DNA from: Acidobacteriota bacterium
GTDB lineage: Bacteria > Acidobacteriota > Vicinamibacteria > Vicinamibacterales > Fen-181
Assembly (NCBI GenBank): GCA_003170135.1
Contig: PMZR01000113.1
Location: forward strand, 1-51,215
Direction: 5' to 3'
DNA length: 51,215 bases
The notes beneath the pieces were generated by a model. It did not search any database and was not told the origin of the DNA. It worked only from the letters and a program-made list of their open reading frames with translations. The translations under genes and the position numbers were made by a program. This document shows positions 35,871 through 45,107 of this stretch, one piece after another; the stretch's first letter is position 1; each line of letters begins with the position of its first letter.

Positions 35871-36212
35871 GGGGTTCGTCCTCGGTTCTTGATTGCGACT
35901 ATAGCGCGGGGGCGGCGGGCAGACTAGCCGTTTTCGGCTGTCCAGCCGCTGACGGGCCCGTCCGCAGACCCGCTGGACAGCCGCCGCCCAATGGCGCGCC
36001 CGCGAGTCACTCATCCGCAGATCCACGCAGATTCACGGGCCGATCCCGCAGATTCACGCGAGATTCACATGGATGGAACCGATCCGCAGATTTACGCAGA
36101 TTCTCCCGGATGGGTACCGAGCCGCAGATTCTCACAGATTTCCGCCGATGGGTACCGAGCCGCCGCGGGTTGACAGACGCCCGCCTCGCCGCTATCCTCC
36201 CATAGTCATTCT
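35871..36212. repeat. Intergenic: large hairpin and CAGATT array
   Basis: No gene. It holds a -10-like TATAGT (35898-35903, minus) for the Ada fusion gene, and a perfect 12-bp inverted repeat CGGCTGTCCAGC (35935-35946) / GCTGGACAGCCG (35972-35983), enclosing the palindrome GACGGGCCCGTC (35951-35962). Then comes an array of CCGCAGATT/CACGCAGATT units with interspersed GATGGGTACCGAGCCGC-type segments at 36006-36165. The PadR promoter begins at 36170. Confidence 0.7.
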
Positions 36213-36216
36213 ATGG
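36170..36216 (+). promoter_or_regulatory. padR promoter with operator-like inverted repeat
   Basis: TTGACA (36170-36175), a 17-bp spacer and TATCCT (36193-36198), followed at once by a perfect 6-bp inverted repeat CCATAG-TCATT-CTATGG (36200-36216) that includes the ATG at 36213. The message would have only a few leader bases. The inverted repeat at the transcript start is where a self-regulating PadR protein would bind. Confidence 0.65.
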
Positions 36217-36569
36217 AACAAGCCAAACGCGCCCGCGCGGACCTCCTGCCCGGCACCCTCGACATGCTGATCCTGAAGACGCTCACGAGCGGCGTCATGC
36301 ACGGCTACGGCATCGCCGAGCACATCAAGCGCACCTCGGGCGACGTCTTGCAGATCGAGGAGGGCTCGCTGTACCCGGCGCTGCAGCGGCTCCAGGTGCA
36401 GGGGCTCGTGGCGTCCGAGTGGGGGCACTCGGTCAACAACCGGCGCGCCCGCTACTACCGCCTCACACGGGCCGGGCGCAAGAAACTGGGCGAGACCGAG
36501 ACCGGCTTCGAGCGCCTGATCGAGGCGATCGGCCGCGTGATGAAACCGGTTGATCCGTCGACGGCCTAG
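36213..36569 (+). CDS. PadR-family transcription regulator
   Basis: 118 residues. LLPGTLDMLILKTLTSGVMH, GYGIAEHIKRTSGDVLQIEE and GSLYPALQRLQVQGLVASEW form the PadR winged HTH; the C-terminus has RARYYRLTRAGRKKLGE and a dimerisation helix. In Acidobacteriota such genes regularly precede ADOP permeases, as here (48-nt gap), so it probably controls that operon and itself. Confidence 0.93.
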   Translation: MEQAKRARADLLPGTLDMLILKTLTSGVMHGYGIAEHIKRTSGDVLQIEEGSLYPALQRLQVQGLVASEWGHSVNNRRARYYRLTRAGRKKLGETETGFERLIEAIGRVMKPVDPSTA

Positions 36570-36617
36570 GGAAGACACAGAGTCCGGAGTCCGAAGGCCG
36601 ATGTCGGGAAGGGCAGC

Positions 36618-39371
36618 ATGTCACTTCTCCGCCGCCTGTGGTTTCTGCTTCGCCGCGGTCGGCTCGACCGCGAACTGCGCGAGGAGATGCGCTGGCACCT
36701 GCAGCAGCGCATCGACGCGCTCGTCGCCGAAGGCCTGTCCGAAGCGGCGGCGCAAGACGAGGCGCGCCGCGCGTTCGGCAACCTGACGCAGATGCGCGAG
36801 CAGAGCCGTGACTTCTGGGGATTCGTGTGGCTCGATCTGCTGGGCCAGGACCTCCGGCACGCGGCCCGCGCGCTCGTCCGCAATCCCTTGCTGACCCTCA
36901 TCGCGGTGGTCTCGCTCGGCTGCGCCATGGCCGCCTGCTGCGCGGTGTTCGCGCTCGCACATACGACGCTCTTTCGGGCGCTGCCGGTGCCCGAACCGAA
37001 CCGCCTCGTCGTGCTGCGCTGGGTCTTTGGCGCGTCCGGTGAGCAGGCGCCCTACGAGTCGCTCGATGGCTGGTCGTCGGGCGACGAGCATGAGAGCCAC
37101 TCGACCTCGTTCTCCTACGATGCGTTCCTGGCGGCGCGCAGTCGCCTGCGTGGTCGCGCCGACATCTTCGGCGTCGCCGACTTGTACCACGTCAACCTGT
37201 CCGCATACGGCCAGTCCGAGATCGCCACCGGCCAGGCCGTGTCGGGCAACTACTTCGACGCGCTCGGCATCCGGCCGGTTGTGGGCCGCTTCTTCGGGGC
37301 GGCCGACGATCGCGCGGATGCGCCCACGGCGGTCGCCGTGATCAGTCACGCGCTCTGGCTGCGGCGCTTCGGCGGCCGCGCGGATGTCGTCGGCGCCACC
37401 GTGCATATCAACCAGGTGCCGGCGGTGGTCGTCGGTGTCGCGCCGCCGGGCTTCAACGGGACGCGACAGGTGGGCGAGACGTCGGATGTCACCGTCCCGA
37501 TTGCGCTGCACGATCGATTCGTCCGCGAGGCTGGCGCCGGGCCGGGGCAGACCGCTGAGGAATCCCTGTCGTACCGGGACCCGCGCTACTGGTGGGTGAT
37601 CATGATGGCGCGCCTGGGCCCGGGCGTGGACGCGAGGAGCGTGCTGCCGGAGCTCGGGCAGGTGATCCGCCGCACGGTGGTCGCCGCCAAGCCCGAAACC
37701 GCGCGCCACATGTTTCGCGTGGAACTCGAGCCCGGGGCGCGCGGGATGAGCGAGATGCGCCAGGAACTGGTCCCGACGGTTCTCGTCATGGCGGTCATCG
37801 TCCTCCTGGTGGTGGTGATTGCGTGCGCCAATCTCGCCACGCTGCTGCTGGCGCGCGGCGTCGCGCGCGACCGCGAGGTCGGCGTGCGCTATGCGCTCGG
37901 TGCGTCGCGCGGCCGGTTGCTTGGCGCGCTCATGCTGGAGAGCCTCATCATCGGCGTCCTGGGAGGCGCCGCCGGACTCGTGGCCGCAAGGTGGCTGGCC
38001 TACGGCCTGCTGCCGGCCCTGAACCTGGACGCCGCGGCGATTGACATCACGACGAGCGGGGCCGTGCTGGCTTTTGCGTTCGTCGCGGCGCTGGTGGCGT
38101 CGCTGCTCTTCGGCCTCGTCCCCGCGTGGCGCGGCACCGACCTTCGCTCGATGCGCGCCATGAAGGATGGCAGCGGATCGGTGGCCACCCAGGTGCCGCG
38201 GTTGCGGACCGCCCGCGCGATCCTCACGTTCCAGGTGGCGATGTCGGTGGTCGTGCTGGTGGCGGCGGGGTTGCTGGTGCGGACCATCCAGAACCTGGAG
38301 CGCGTGAAGCCAGGCTTCGATGCGACCAACGTGCTGCTGTTTCGCGTCGATCCCACGCTCAATCACTATGACGCCGCGCGAATTCGCCACCTGTACTCGG
38401 AGATCCTCGCGCGGGTGCGGGCGCTGCCGGGTGTCGAGGCGGCGTCTTTCTCGCACCATGCGCTGGTCTCTCGATCGTCGTCCATTTCGACCGTGAATGT
38501 CGTCGACGGCGCGACGCTCCACCGCGCGCTGCAGGCAAACCGGCTGATCGTCGATCCCGCGTTCTTTGGCACGATGCGAATCCCGCTGCTGGCCGGCGCC
38601 ACGTTCACCGGCCTCGCCCATCCGCCGCTGGTCCGCCCCGTCGTCATCAACCAGACGTTCGCGCTGCGCGCCTTTCACGCGCGCGCGCCGCTCGGGCGGC
38701 GGTTCCGATTCGGCGAGCGCGCAACCGCCCCGACCTACGAGGTGGTTGGCGTGGCGGGCGATGTGCCGATCGTGGGTCTTCGCCGCCCGATCCCGCCGAC
38801 CGTGTACTTCTCGTATCTGGACGAAGAGACGCGCGAGGCGAACTTCGCCGTGCGGTCCGCGGCGTCGCCGATCTCGCTCGGCCCCTCGGTGCGTCGCGCG
38901 GTGTCGGCCGTCGATCCGGAGGTGCCGATCGATCGCATGCTGACGCAGGAAGACCAGATCGCGTCGGGCGTGGAGCGCGAACGGCTGTTCGCGACACTGG
39001 CCACGGCGCTCGGTCTACTGGCACTGTTTCTTGCCTGCGTCGGCATTTACGGCGTCATGGCCTATGCCGTGTCGCGGCGGCGGACCGAAATCGGCATCCG
39101 CCTCGCGCTCGGCGCCGCGCCGGATCGAATCATGGCCATGGTGCTCGGCGAAGCCGGCCGGGTGCTTGCCGCCGGCGTCGGCCTGGGGCTCGCCGCCGCG
39201 TTCGTCGCATCGCGGTACCTCGAGAGCGTGCTGTTCGGCCTGGCCGCGCGCGATCCGCTGACGCAGGTGGGCGCCGTCACGGTGCTGGTTGGTGTCGCCC
39301 TCGCCGCCGCGCTGGTGCCGGCGCGCCGCGCCGCGCGAACCGATCCGCTCATCGCGCTCAGAAACGAATGA
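36618..39371 (+). CDS. ADOP-family ABC transporter permease
   Basis: 917 residues. The N-terminal helix region FLLRRGRLDRELREEMRWHL is the ADOP prefix domain, followed by two MacB/FtsX-type permease units. Each has membrane helices, and the pairs of conserved stretches GVRYALGASRGRLLGALMLE and GIRLALGAAPDRIMAMVLGE mark the FtsX cytoplasmic helices. A large periplasmic domain lies between the first helix and helix 2. No ATPase is encoded nearby, which is usual for this family. The transported substrate is unknown. The gene follows padR. Confidence 0.93.
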   Translation: MSLLRRLWFLLRRGRLDRELREEMRWHLQQRIDALVAEGLSEAAAQDEARRAFGNLTQMREQSRDFWGFVWLDLLGQDLRHAARALVRNPLLTLIAVVSLGCAMAACCAVFALAHTTLFRALPVPEPNRLVVLRWVFGASGEQAPYESLDGWSSGDEHESHSTSFSYDAFLAARSRLRGRADIFGVADLYHVNLSAYGQSEIATGQAVSGNYFDALGIRPVVGRFFGAADDRADAPTAVAVISHALWLRRFGGRADVVGATVHINQVPAVVVGVAPPGFNGTRQVGETSDVTVPIALHDRFVREAGAGPGQTAEESLSYRDPRYWWVIMMARLGPGVDARSVLPELGQVIRRTVVAAKPETARHMFRVELEPGARGMSEMRQELVPTVLVMAVIVLLVVVIACANLATLLLARGVARDREVGVRYALGASRGRLLGALMLESLIIGVLGGAAGLVAARWLAYGLLPALNLDAAAIDITTSGAVLAFAFVAALVASLLFGLVPAWRGTDLRSMRAMKDGSGSVATQVPRLRTARAILTFQVAMSVVVLVAAGLLVRTIQNLERVKPGFDATNVLLFRVDPTLNHYDAARIRHLYSEILARVRALPGVEAASFSHHALVSRSSSISTVNVVDGATLHRALQANRLIVDPAFFGTMRIPLLAGATFTGLAHPPLVRPVVINQTFALRAFHARAPLGRRFRFGERATAPTYEVVGVAGDVPIVGLRRPIPPTVYFSYLDEETREANFAVRSAASPISLGPSVRRAVSAVDPEVPIDRMLTQEDQIASGVERERLFATLATALGLLALFLACVGIYGVMAYAVSRRRTEIGIRLALGAAPDRIMAMVLGEAGRVLAAGVGLGLAAAFVASRYLESVLFGLAARDPLTQVGAVTVLVGVALAAALVPARRAARTDPLIALRNE

Positions 39372-39375
39372 GCGA

Positions 39376-39402
39376 CAGGGGCGACCCTTGGGGCCGCCCC
39401 TG
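39376..39402. terminator. Bidirectional hairpin between convergent genes
   Basis: A perfect 8-bp stem CAGGGGCG / CGCCCCTG (39376-39383, 39395-39402) with an inner CCC-TT-GGG. It sits exactly between the converging permease and HdeD-like genes. No T-run follows, so it could also act in RNA stabilisation. Confidence 0.55.
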
Positions 39403-39410
39403 CCGCCGGA

Positions 39411-39956
39411 TCATGCGGTCCTGGGGACCAGTCGCCGCAGTCGAAACGCCAGCACGAGAAGCGTGACGCCGATGACGAGGGCGTAGATGCCGATGAGCAG
39501 CGCCACGGTCAGCAGCCCGGCGCCCGGATTTGCCAGCAGCAGCAGCCCGAACACGATCGACAGCACACCGCCGACGACGTACCAGGCCTCACCAGTCAGT
39601 TCGCGGCGGAGCTCGATCGCCGCAACAATCTCGACGACGCCGGTGACGATGGCCCAGGTCGCGATGACGACCAGCAGGGCCAGGGCCGAGATGCCCGGAT
39701 AGGCGAAGGTCACCAGCCCGGCCGCGAGGTCCAGGACTCCGCCGAGCGCGACCATCGCGCGCCGCGACTGGCCGGCACGTCCACTGACCACCATTGCCAG
39801 CGTGACGATCCCTTCCACGAGCACATACACACCAAAGAGGAACACGAGCGCGAGCAGCGTGATCCCCGGCCACGCAAGCGCCAGCAGCCCGAAGAGCACT
39901 GCCACGACGCCGCGAAGCAGGAGCAGCTCCCAATTCCCGGAGAGGATGGTCTGCAT
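39411..39956 (-). CDS. HdeD-family membrane protein
   Basis: 181 residues, six membrane segments, with the DUF308/HdeD pattern repeated: NWELLLLRGVVAVLFGLLAL, GVLDLAAGLVTFAYPGISAL and VVGGVLSIVFGLLLLANPGA. In Escherichia coli the family is linked to acid resistance; the mechanism is unknown and the role here is by family only. Monocistronic, converging on the ADOP permease. Confidence 0.85.
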   Translation of the reverse strand: MQTILSGNWELLLLRGVVAVLFGLLALAWPGITLLALVFLFGVYVLVEGIVTLAMVVSGRAGQSRRAMVALGGVLDLAAGLVTFAYPGISALALLVVIATWAIVTGVVEIVAAIELRRELTGEAWYVVGGVLSIVFGLLLLANPGAGLLTVALLIGIYALVIGVTLLVLAFRLRRLVPRTA

Positions 39957-40564
39957 GGATTTCCCCTTTTGCGACAGGCGATGCGCGACTCGCTGGCCGT
40001 CTTGTCGAGGGGCTCAGCGATACCGGCCTCGCGCAGGTACGCGATTCGAGCCGGCCGGCTCACGCGTGCATGTTCGATACCTGTCGGCGGGCGGCGATCG
40101 GTGGACCGTCTGAGCGAGAGCGGTAGCGGGTCGCTCCGTTGTCGCGGTTCGACGTGGCGCTCACGGCGCCCCGGGCGACGCCGAAGGGCGCGGGTCTGGT
40201 ACAGCCCACTTGTACCGCGACGGCTGCACTGACGAGCGGGGTAACGGCACTGGTACGGCCGGTGCTTTCTCGAACTCCGGCGCGGTCGTGCGGATCGCCG
40301 ACGCGGACCCCGCGACGGACCGTGCCCGACAAGTAACCATGCCTGGCATCTCGCGCCGCACCGGTCGCGTCTGCTGCCTGCTCCTGTTGCTCCTGGTGGC
40401 CCCGCCGCCCGCGCGTGCCAAGCCATTGGAGGCTGCCGGCGGTCGAGCCCGGAAAGCGGCGTGGCGACGCGGCGTTTTCCCCGGCGACCGACGGCTCATC
40501 GAGGGCCGTGGCTGCGCCCGTGCTCGCGCGACTCACGCTCGCGGACACCGATCGGTCACCACCC
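39957..40564. repeat. 608-nt region of dispersed repeats, no intact gene
   Basis: It contains a GAGAGCGGT unit (40116-40148, 30/33 identical to 49832-49864) and a hairpin GGTACA-7 nt-TGTACC (40198-40216). A composite repeat at about 40422-40500 is shared in inverted orientation with 45285-45475. A short reading frame from 40339 begins with a good signal peptide (RVCCLLLLLLVAPPPARAKP) and then runs into the composite repeat, so it looks like the truncated front of a secreted-protein gene. Confidence 0.6.
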
Positions 40565-42064
40565 CTAGCCCTTCCCCCGGTTCATCAGCAATCCGCCGGC
40601 GCCGATCGCCATGAAGATCGCGGCCTGCACCATCATCTTGTAATCGGCGGCTGCCGCGGTCGCCGCCTGGATCAGGAAGAGAAAGCCGAGCAACCCGACC
40701 AGCGAATAGACGAAGTACATCAGGACCCGGGCGGTGAACCGCGTCTTCGGCGCGTCCACGCTGAGGTAGCGCGCGAAGAGAATCAAGGCGACGACAGCCA
40801 CCGCGTCGAGGGCCACGAACAGCAACCAGAACGTGCGCGCCGCCGAGGCGGCCGCGGGCGTGCCAATCGCCGGTTTCAGCATGTACGCGTAGAGCCGCGA
40901 CCCGAGGCTGGCGCCGACGAGCGATCCGAACACGCCGTAGAGAAACCCATAGCCCATGTACAAGGCCTTGCGATCTGCAGGCGCCACCAGGCCGACGAAG
41001 CTGTAGTACTTGGGGTGCGCGGTCATCTCGCCGATCGCGAAGACGGCAATGCCGGCGGCAAAGACCCAGGCGTTCTCGGAGGCGGCGAGCAGCACGAAGC
41101 CCAGGCCGCCGATCGCCATCCCGCTCACCATGGTCGGCAGCGCCGCCCGGTTCTTCACGATGCGGCTGACGAACACCTGCAGGAGGATGATCATCCCGGC
41201 GTCGATGACGGTCACGTGCTCGGCGTCGAACACGAACGTCCAGGGCAGCCCGACGGCGTGCAGCAGCCCCGTAATCGCGTGGCTGACCGGCGCGCGATCG
41301 ACGAAGGCCCCCAGGTACCAGAGGATCGATCCGAACTGCTGGAAGTAGAGGATCCAGAAGCCCGAGTAGATGACGATCATCAACATGAACCGCGCGTCGC
41401 CGAGCACGTCGACGGCGCCCATGAGCACGTCCTTCAGCTTCTTCGTGCTCTGCGGCCGCGGCGGTTCGGTGTAGAGGAACACCGTCGGCAGCAGCATCAG
41501 CGCCGAATACAGGCACGACGCCAGGAAGACGTACCGCCACGAGAAGCCCTTCAGCACGCTGACGACGAGCGGCGCGAGGAACGCGCCGACGTTGATCATC
41601 CAGTAGTAGATGCCGAAGCCGAACGCCGAATTGCGCTCGTCGGTGGTGCGCGCGATGGTGCCCGAGATGATGGGCTTGAAGAGGCCCGACCCGGTGGCCA
41701 TGACCAGCAGCGCGAGGAACACCATCGCGTAGGTCGACATGAACCCGGTCGCGAAGTAGCCGGCGGCCAGCAGCGAGAAGGCCACCATCAGCATGCGGCG
41801 GTACCCGTACCGATCGGCGAGCGCGCCGCCCAGGATGGGGATCACGTAGGTGGCCGCGTACACCACCCCCAGCAGCAGGCCGGTGTCCTGCTCTCTGAAG
41901 CCGAGGCCGCCCTGCACGACGGTTCGCGTCAGGTAGATGGCGAGCACCGAGTTCATGCCGTAGTAGGCGGCCCGCTCGAAGAGCTCCATCACGTTGGCGA
42001 TCCAGAACGTGCGCGGGAATCCCGGGCGTGCCGGCGGCGGGGCGACTGTCTGGGCGATGGTCAT
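40565..42064 (-). CDS. POT/PTR-family peptide transporter
   Basis: 499 residues, about 14 membrane helices. The proton-coupled POT signature is present: VMELFERAAYYGMNSVLAIY (ExxER), RYGYRRMLMVAFSL, GTGLFKPI-like SGLFKPIISG, and FGFGIYYWMINVGAFLAPLV. It imports di- or tripeptides with protons. The start at 42064 (MTIAQTVAPPP) precedes the first helix with a GGAGGACC upstream. A long loop at about 200-300 is family-compatible. Confidence 0.9.
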   Translation of the reverse strand: MTIAQTVAPPPARPGFPRTFWIANVMELFERAAYYGMNSVLAIYLTRTVVQGGLGFREQDTGLLLGVVYAATYVIPILGGALADRYGYRRMLMVAFSLLAAGYFATGFMSTYAMVFLALLVMATGSGLFKPIISGTIARTTDERNSAFGFGIYYWMINVGAFLAPLVVSVLKGFSWRYVFLASCLYSALMLLPTVFLYTEPPRPQSTKKLKDVLMGAVDVLGDARFMLMIVIYSGFWILYFQQFGSILWYLGAFVDRAPVSHAITGLLHAVGLPWTFVFDAEHVTVIDAGMIILLQVFVSRIVKNRAALPTMVSGMAIGGLGFVLLAASENAWVFAAGIAVFAIGEMTAHPKYYSFVGLVAPADRKALYMGYGFLYGVFGSLVGASLGSRLYAYMLKPAIGTPAAASAARTFWLLFVALDAVAVVALILFARYLSVDAPKTRFTARVLMYFVYSLVGLLGFLFLIQAATAAAADYKMMVQAAIFMAIGAGGLLMNRGKG

Positions 42065-42186
42065 GACGGGTGGTCCTCCTGCGGGACGGCGGGGGCTGAG
42101 CGGCAGAAGTATACAGGCGATCGGCGGAACCGCCGACCGCCAGTCATGGCGGGGGGGTGTCGAGCGGAGTGCGTGCGGGACCGCGT

Positions 42187-42369
42187 TCAGTGGCGCCCGA
42201 GGTCGTGCCACGAGGACCAGAAGATCCACGCGCCCAGCAGGAACAAGACGACGACCGCGACGGCGAGGTCGGGCCGCTTGTAGCCGAGGTACAGACCGGC
42301 GCCGGCGATGGCGAGCATGATGACGAGCCACGCCGGCACGAACAGCCACGGCAAGAACTTCGTTTGCAT
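42187..42369 (-). CDS. Small two-helix membrane protein
   Basis: 60 residues: FLPWLFVPAWLVIMLAIAGA and AVAVVVLFLLGAWIFWSSWH are two membrane helices. No family recognised. The start at 42369 (MQTKFLP) is chosen because the upstream frame is low-information. It lies 122 nt upstream of the POT transporter on the same strand. Confidence 0.5.
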   Translation of the reverse strand: MQTKFLPWLFVPAWLVIMLAIAGAGLYLGYKRPDLAVAVVVLFLLGAWIFWSSWHDLGRH

Positions 42370-42494
42370 GATCGCGGAGCCGGCCGATCGCGGGAGCAAA
42401 GGTGGTACCTTAGAAAGACGCGGGCTGGGCGATACGTCGCACCGCGACATTATCGTCCGAGCGCAGGCACGGGAATTGTAGAGAAGGATAAGCC

Positions 42495-43283
42495 ATGGAC
42501 GCCGACGACGTGAAGCGATTGACGGAGCGAATCGCCAGGTTGGAATCGTTCAATCAGCACCTCAGCCGCGTTGTGGTCGTGTTGCTGCTCGTGCTGGCGT
42601 CAGGGGTGTGGATGGCAGCCCAGCGCCCCACCCCCAAGGCGGCCCAGCGGAAGAAGGCGGCGCCACCATCGCCATCCGTCCCCAAGGTGGTGGAAGCCGA
42701 GCAATTCGTCCTGAAGAGCGCGACCGGCCAGGTGCTGGCCACGCTGGGTCTGACCGGCGGCGGTCCGACGCTGCGGCTCGTCGGTCCCAACGGCACGGAC
42801 CGCGCGGTCGTCGGCCTCGACGCGACGGGCACCCCCCGCGTGGCGTTGATGCGCGCCGACGCCAGCCAGCCGCTCGTCATCGCGCTCACGCCGGACGGGG
42901 TTCCACGGGTCGAGTTGGTGGCGCCGGACAAGTCGGCGGCGAGGCTCACCATCGGGGCCGAGGGGCCGGGCCTGGGCCTGGTCGATCCGGCGGGCGTCGT
43001 TCGGCTGGCCCTGGACATGAAGCCCGATGGTCCGATGATGGCGCTCATCGACAAGGACAAGGTGACCCGCGCAAGCTTCAACTCGATCGAACGCGGGCCG
43101 AACCTGGTGATGTTCGACGGCGAGGGTCGTTCGCGCATGATGTTGAGCGTACGCAATGACCAGTCGGCGTTCAATCTCCAGGACAGCCGGGGGAACGTGC
43201 GCGCGGGTCTCGAGGTGCGCGCGGACAATCCCGCCTTCGCGTTGTACGGGCCCAACGGAAAACCGGTGTTCGAAAAACAGTGA
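42495..43283 (+). CDS. Membrane-anchored beta-repeat protein
   Basis: 262 residues. A short coiled coil (DVKRLTERIARLESFNQHLS) leads into a membrane helix VVVVLLLVLASGVWMAAQ, then a Pro/Lys-rich linker. The rest contains about seven repeats of 18-22 residues with the pattern GxxRaxLxL, for example NGTDRAVVGLDATGTPRVAL and DPAGVVRLALDMKPDGP, likely to form a beta-solenoid or propeller-like outer domain. No family assigned. An AGAAGG precedes the start. Confidence 0.6.
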   Translation: MDADDVKRLTERIARLESFNQHLSRVVVVLLLVLASGVWMAAQRPTPKAAQRKKAAPPSPSVPKVVEAEQFVLKSATGQVLATLGLTGGGPTLRLVGPNGTDRAVVGLDATGTPRVALMRADASQPLVIALTPDGVPRVELVAPDKSAARLTIGAEGPGLGLVDPAGVVRLALDMKPDGPMMALIDKDKVTRASFNSIERGPNLVMFDGEGRSRMMLSVRNDQSAFNLQDSRGNVRAGLEVRADNPAFALYGPNGKPVFEKQ

Positions 43284-43293
43284 GCCGAAGACC

Positions 43294-43568
43294 ATGCCGG
43301 TGGCGTCCCGCCGCGGACCCGTCCTGCGTCGCGACGGGTACGCGCCGCTCTGCGACTACGCGATGATCGGCGACGGGCGCACGGTGGCGCTCGTCGCGCG
43401 CGACGCGCGATTGACTGGCTCTGCCTGCCGATGCTCGACGCGTCGGGCGTCTTCGGGGCGCTCCTCGACGCGTCGGGCGGCGGCGCGTTCACGCTGGCGC
43501 CCGCGGTGCCGTTCGAGGCTGAGCGCCGCTACCTGCCGTCCACCACGGCCGCGGGACTCCGATCGTGA
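43294..43568 (+). pseudogene. Broken GH15 glucoamylase-like gene, N-terminal remnant
   Basis: The first frame gives DGYAPLCDYAMIGDGRTVAL VARDARL. After a one-base loss at about 43405-43409, the next frame continues IDWLCLPMLDASGVFGALLD and FEAERRYLPSTTAAGL, ending at TGA 43566-43568. Together these match the N-terminus of GH15 (glucan 1,4-alpha-glucosidase) proteins, of about 600 residues. Only about 90 residues remain, so the gene is frameshifted and truncated, ending 31 nt before the convergent symporter's stop. Confidence 0.75.
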
Positions 43569-43598
43569 CCGTGCTCGCGCACGTCGCCTACGGAGCCA

Positions 43599-45107
43599 TC
43601 ATCGGCGGGTTCGTGGGGATGCGGTAGAAGCCGTGCGCGAGGCGGCGAAGACGCTCGCCGCGTAGCCGACGCCGGTGCAGATGACGGTCCCCACCAGAAC
43701 GTACCACGTCCAGGCGAGCGGCGTGTAGATTCTCACGAGCAGCATGCACGCCAGCGAGACGGCGATGCCCACGATCACCCCGTTCTCGGTCGCGCGCGTC
43801 GTCCCGACGCCCAGCAGGAACGCGCCGAGCATCGGGCCGTAGACGAGCGAGGCAATCGTCAGTCCGGCCGTGAACACGGATCCCCAATCCTGCGCGAGGA
43901 TCGCAATGCCGATGAGGACAACGCCCCACAGCGCGGTGCACCAGCGCGACAGGCGCAGCAGCTTGGGCTCTGTCACGAGGCCGCCAGTCATCGGCTGGTA
44001 GAAATCGAGGATCGTCGTCGAGGACAGCGAGTTGAGCGAGCCGCTCAGGTTCGACATGGCGGCGGCGAAGATCGCCGCGATGACCAGGCCCGCCACGCCG
44101 TGCGGCAGGCTGCGGACGATGAAGGCGGGAAAGATCTCGTCGGTGGTCGTCAGGTGCGGCGCGCCGGCGAACTGGTAGTACACGAACAGCATGACGCCGA
44201 TCACGAGGAACAGCGCGAACTGCGCGAAGACGATGAAGCCGCTGGCGATGAGCGCCTTGCGACTGTCGCCCTGGTTCCGGCAGGTCAGCAGCCGCTGCAC
44301 CATCAACTGGTCGGTGCCGTGCGACGCCATGGTCAGGAACGTGCCGCCGATGAGGCCGGCCCAGAACGTGAACGGCAGCGTGAAGTCCCACGAGAACGAG
44401 AACATCTGGAGCTTGTGCGCGGCCTGCGCGCGCGCCACGAACGTCGTCCAGCCGCCCGGAATCATGTGGAGCAGCTCCCAGGCCGCGAGCAGCGAGCCGC
44501 CCAGGTAGATCACGAGCTGGATGAGGTCCGTCCAGATGACCGCGGCGATGCCGCCTTCGAACGTGTAGACCAGCGTCAGCACGCCCACGCAGAGGATGGA
44601 CCAGAGCCACAAGTGGGGCATCCCCGGAAAACTCGCGGCCAGCACCGCGCCGAGCACGAGCGACGCCGCAAAGACGCGCACCCCTTCGGCCAGCGCGCGC
44701 ATCACCAGGAACAGCGACGCCGCGAAATGTTTCGCGCGCGAGCCGAAGCGCCGATCGAGCAGCGCATAGGCCGTCAGCAGGTCACCCTGGAAATATGCGG
44801 GAATGAAGATGAGGCTGATGATGACCCGGGCGACGATGTAGCCGAAGACGACCTGCAGGTAGGTGAGCGCGCCGCCCTGTTCCGGGTGCGCGAAGGTGCC
44901 GTAGGCAATCGCCGGCACGCCGATGAGGGTCAGGGTGCTCGTTTCGGTGGCGACGATGGACAGGCTGATGACGATCCAGGACGTGTTCTTCGCGCCGACG
45001 AAGTAGTCCTTGACCGAGTGGTGCGAGCGGCGGAAGCGCGTGCCGAAAATCGTGATGCCGGCCAGGTAGACGGCGAGGACCAGGTAGTCGACCAGCGAGA
45101 AGCCCAT
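43599..45107 (-). CDS. Sodium:solute symporter (SSS family)
   Basis: 502 residues with 13 or so membrane helices: LVDYLVLAVYLAGITIFGTR (helix 1), DYFVGAKNTSWIVISLSIVA, and the family regions ASHGTDQLMVQRLLTCRNQG and IIAAIFAAAMSNLSGSLNSL-like AAAMSNLSGSLNSLSSTTIL. It couples uptake of an unknown solute, perhaps a sugar or organic acid, to sodium. A Ser/Thr-rich C-terminal tail follows. The gene is monocistronic; the sequence before 45108 carries CTCCCT-type ribosome binding site complement. Confidence 0.9.
   Translation of the reverse strand: MGFSLVDYLVLAVYLAGITIFGTRFRRSHHSVKDYFVGAKNTSWIVISLSIVATETSTLTLIGVPAIAYGTFAHPEQGGALTYLQVVFGYIVARVIISLIFIPAYFQGDLLTAYALLDRRFGSRAKHFAASLFLVMRALAEGVRVFAASLVLGAVLAASFPGMPHLWLWSILCVGVLTLVYTFEGGIAAVIWTDLIQLVIYLGGSLLAAWELLHMIPGGWTTFVARAQAAHKLQMFSFSWDFTLPFTFWAGLIGGTFLTMASHGTDQLMVQRLLTCRNQGDSRKALIASGFIVFAQFALFLVIGVMLFVYYQFAGAPHLTTTDEIFPAFIVRSLPHGVAGLVIAAIFAAAMSNLSGSLNSLSSTTILDFYQPMTGGLVTEPKLLRLSRWCTALWGVVLIGIAILAQDWGSVFTAGLTIASLVYGPMLGAFLLGVGTTRATENGVIVGIAVSLACMLLVRIYTPLAWTWYVLVGTVICTGVGYAASVFAASRTASTASPRTRR

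Noticed and set aside
36621..38678. A 685-codon frame antisense to the ADOP permease
   Set aside because: Low-complexity Arg/His/Gln-rich shadow of a clear permease gene.
40415..42283. A 622-codon frame antisense to the POT transporter
   Set aside because: Shadow frame; the minus strand encodes a full POT protein with ExxER and membrane helices.
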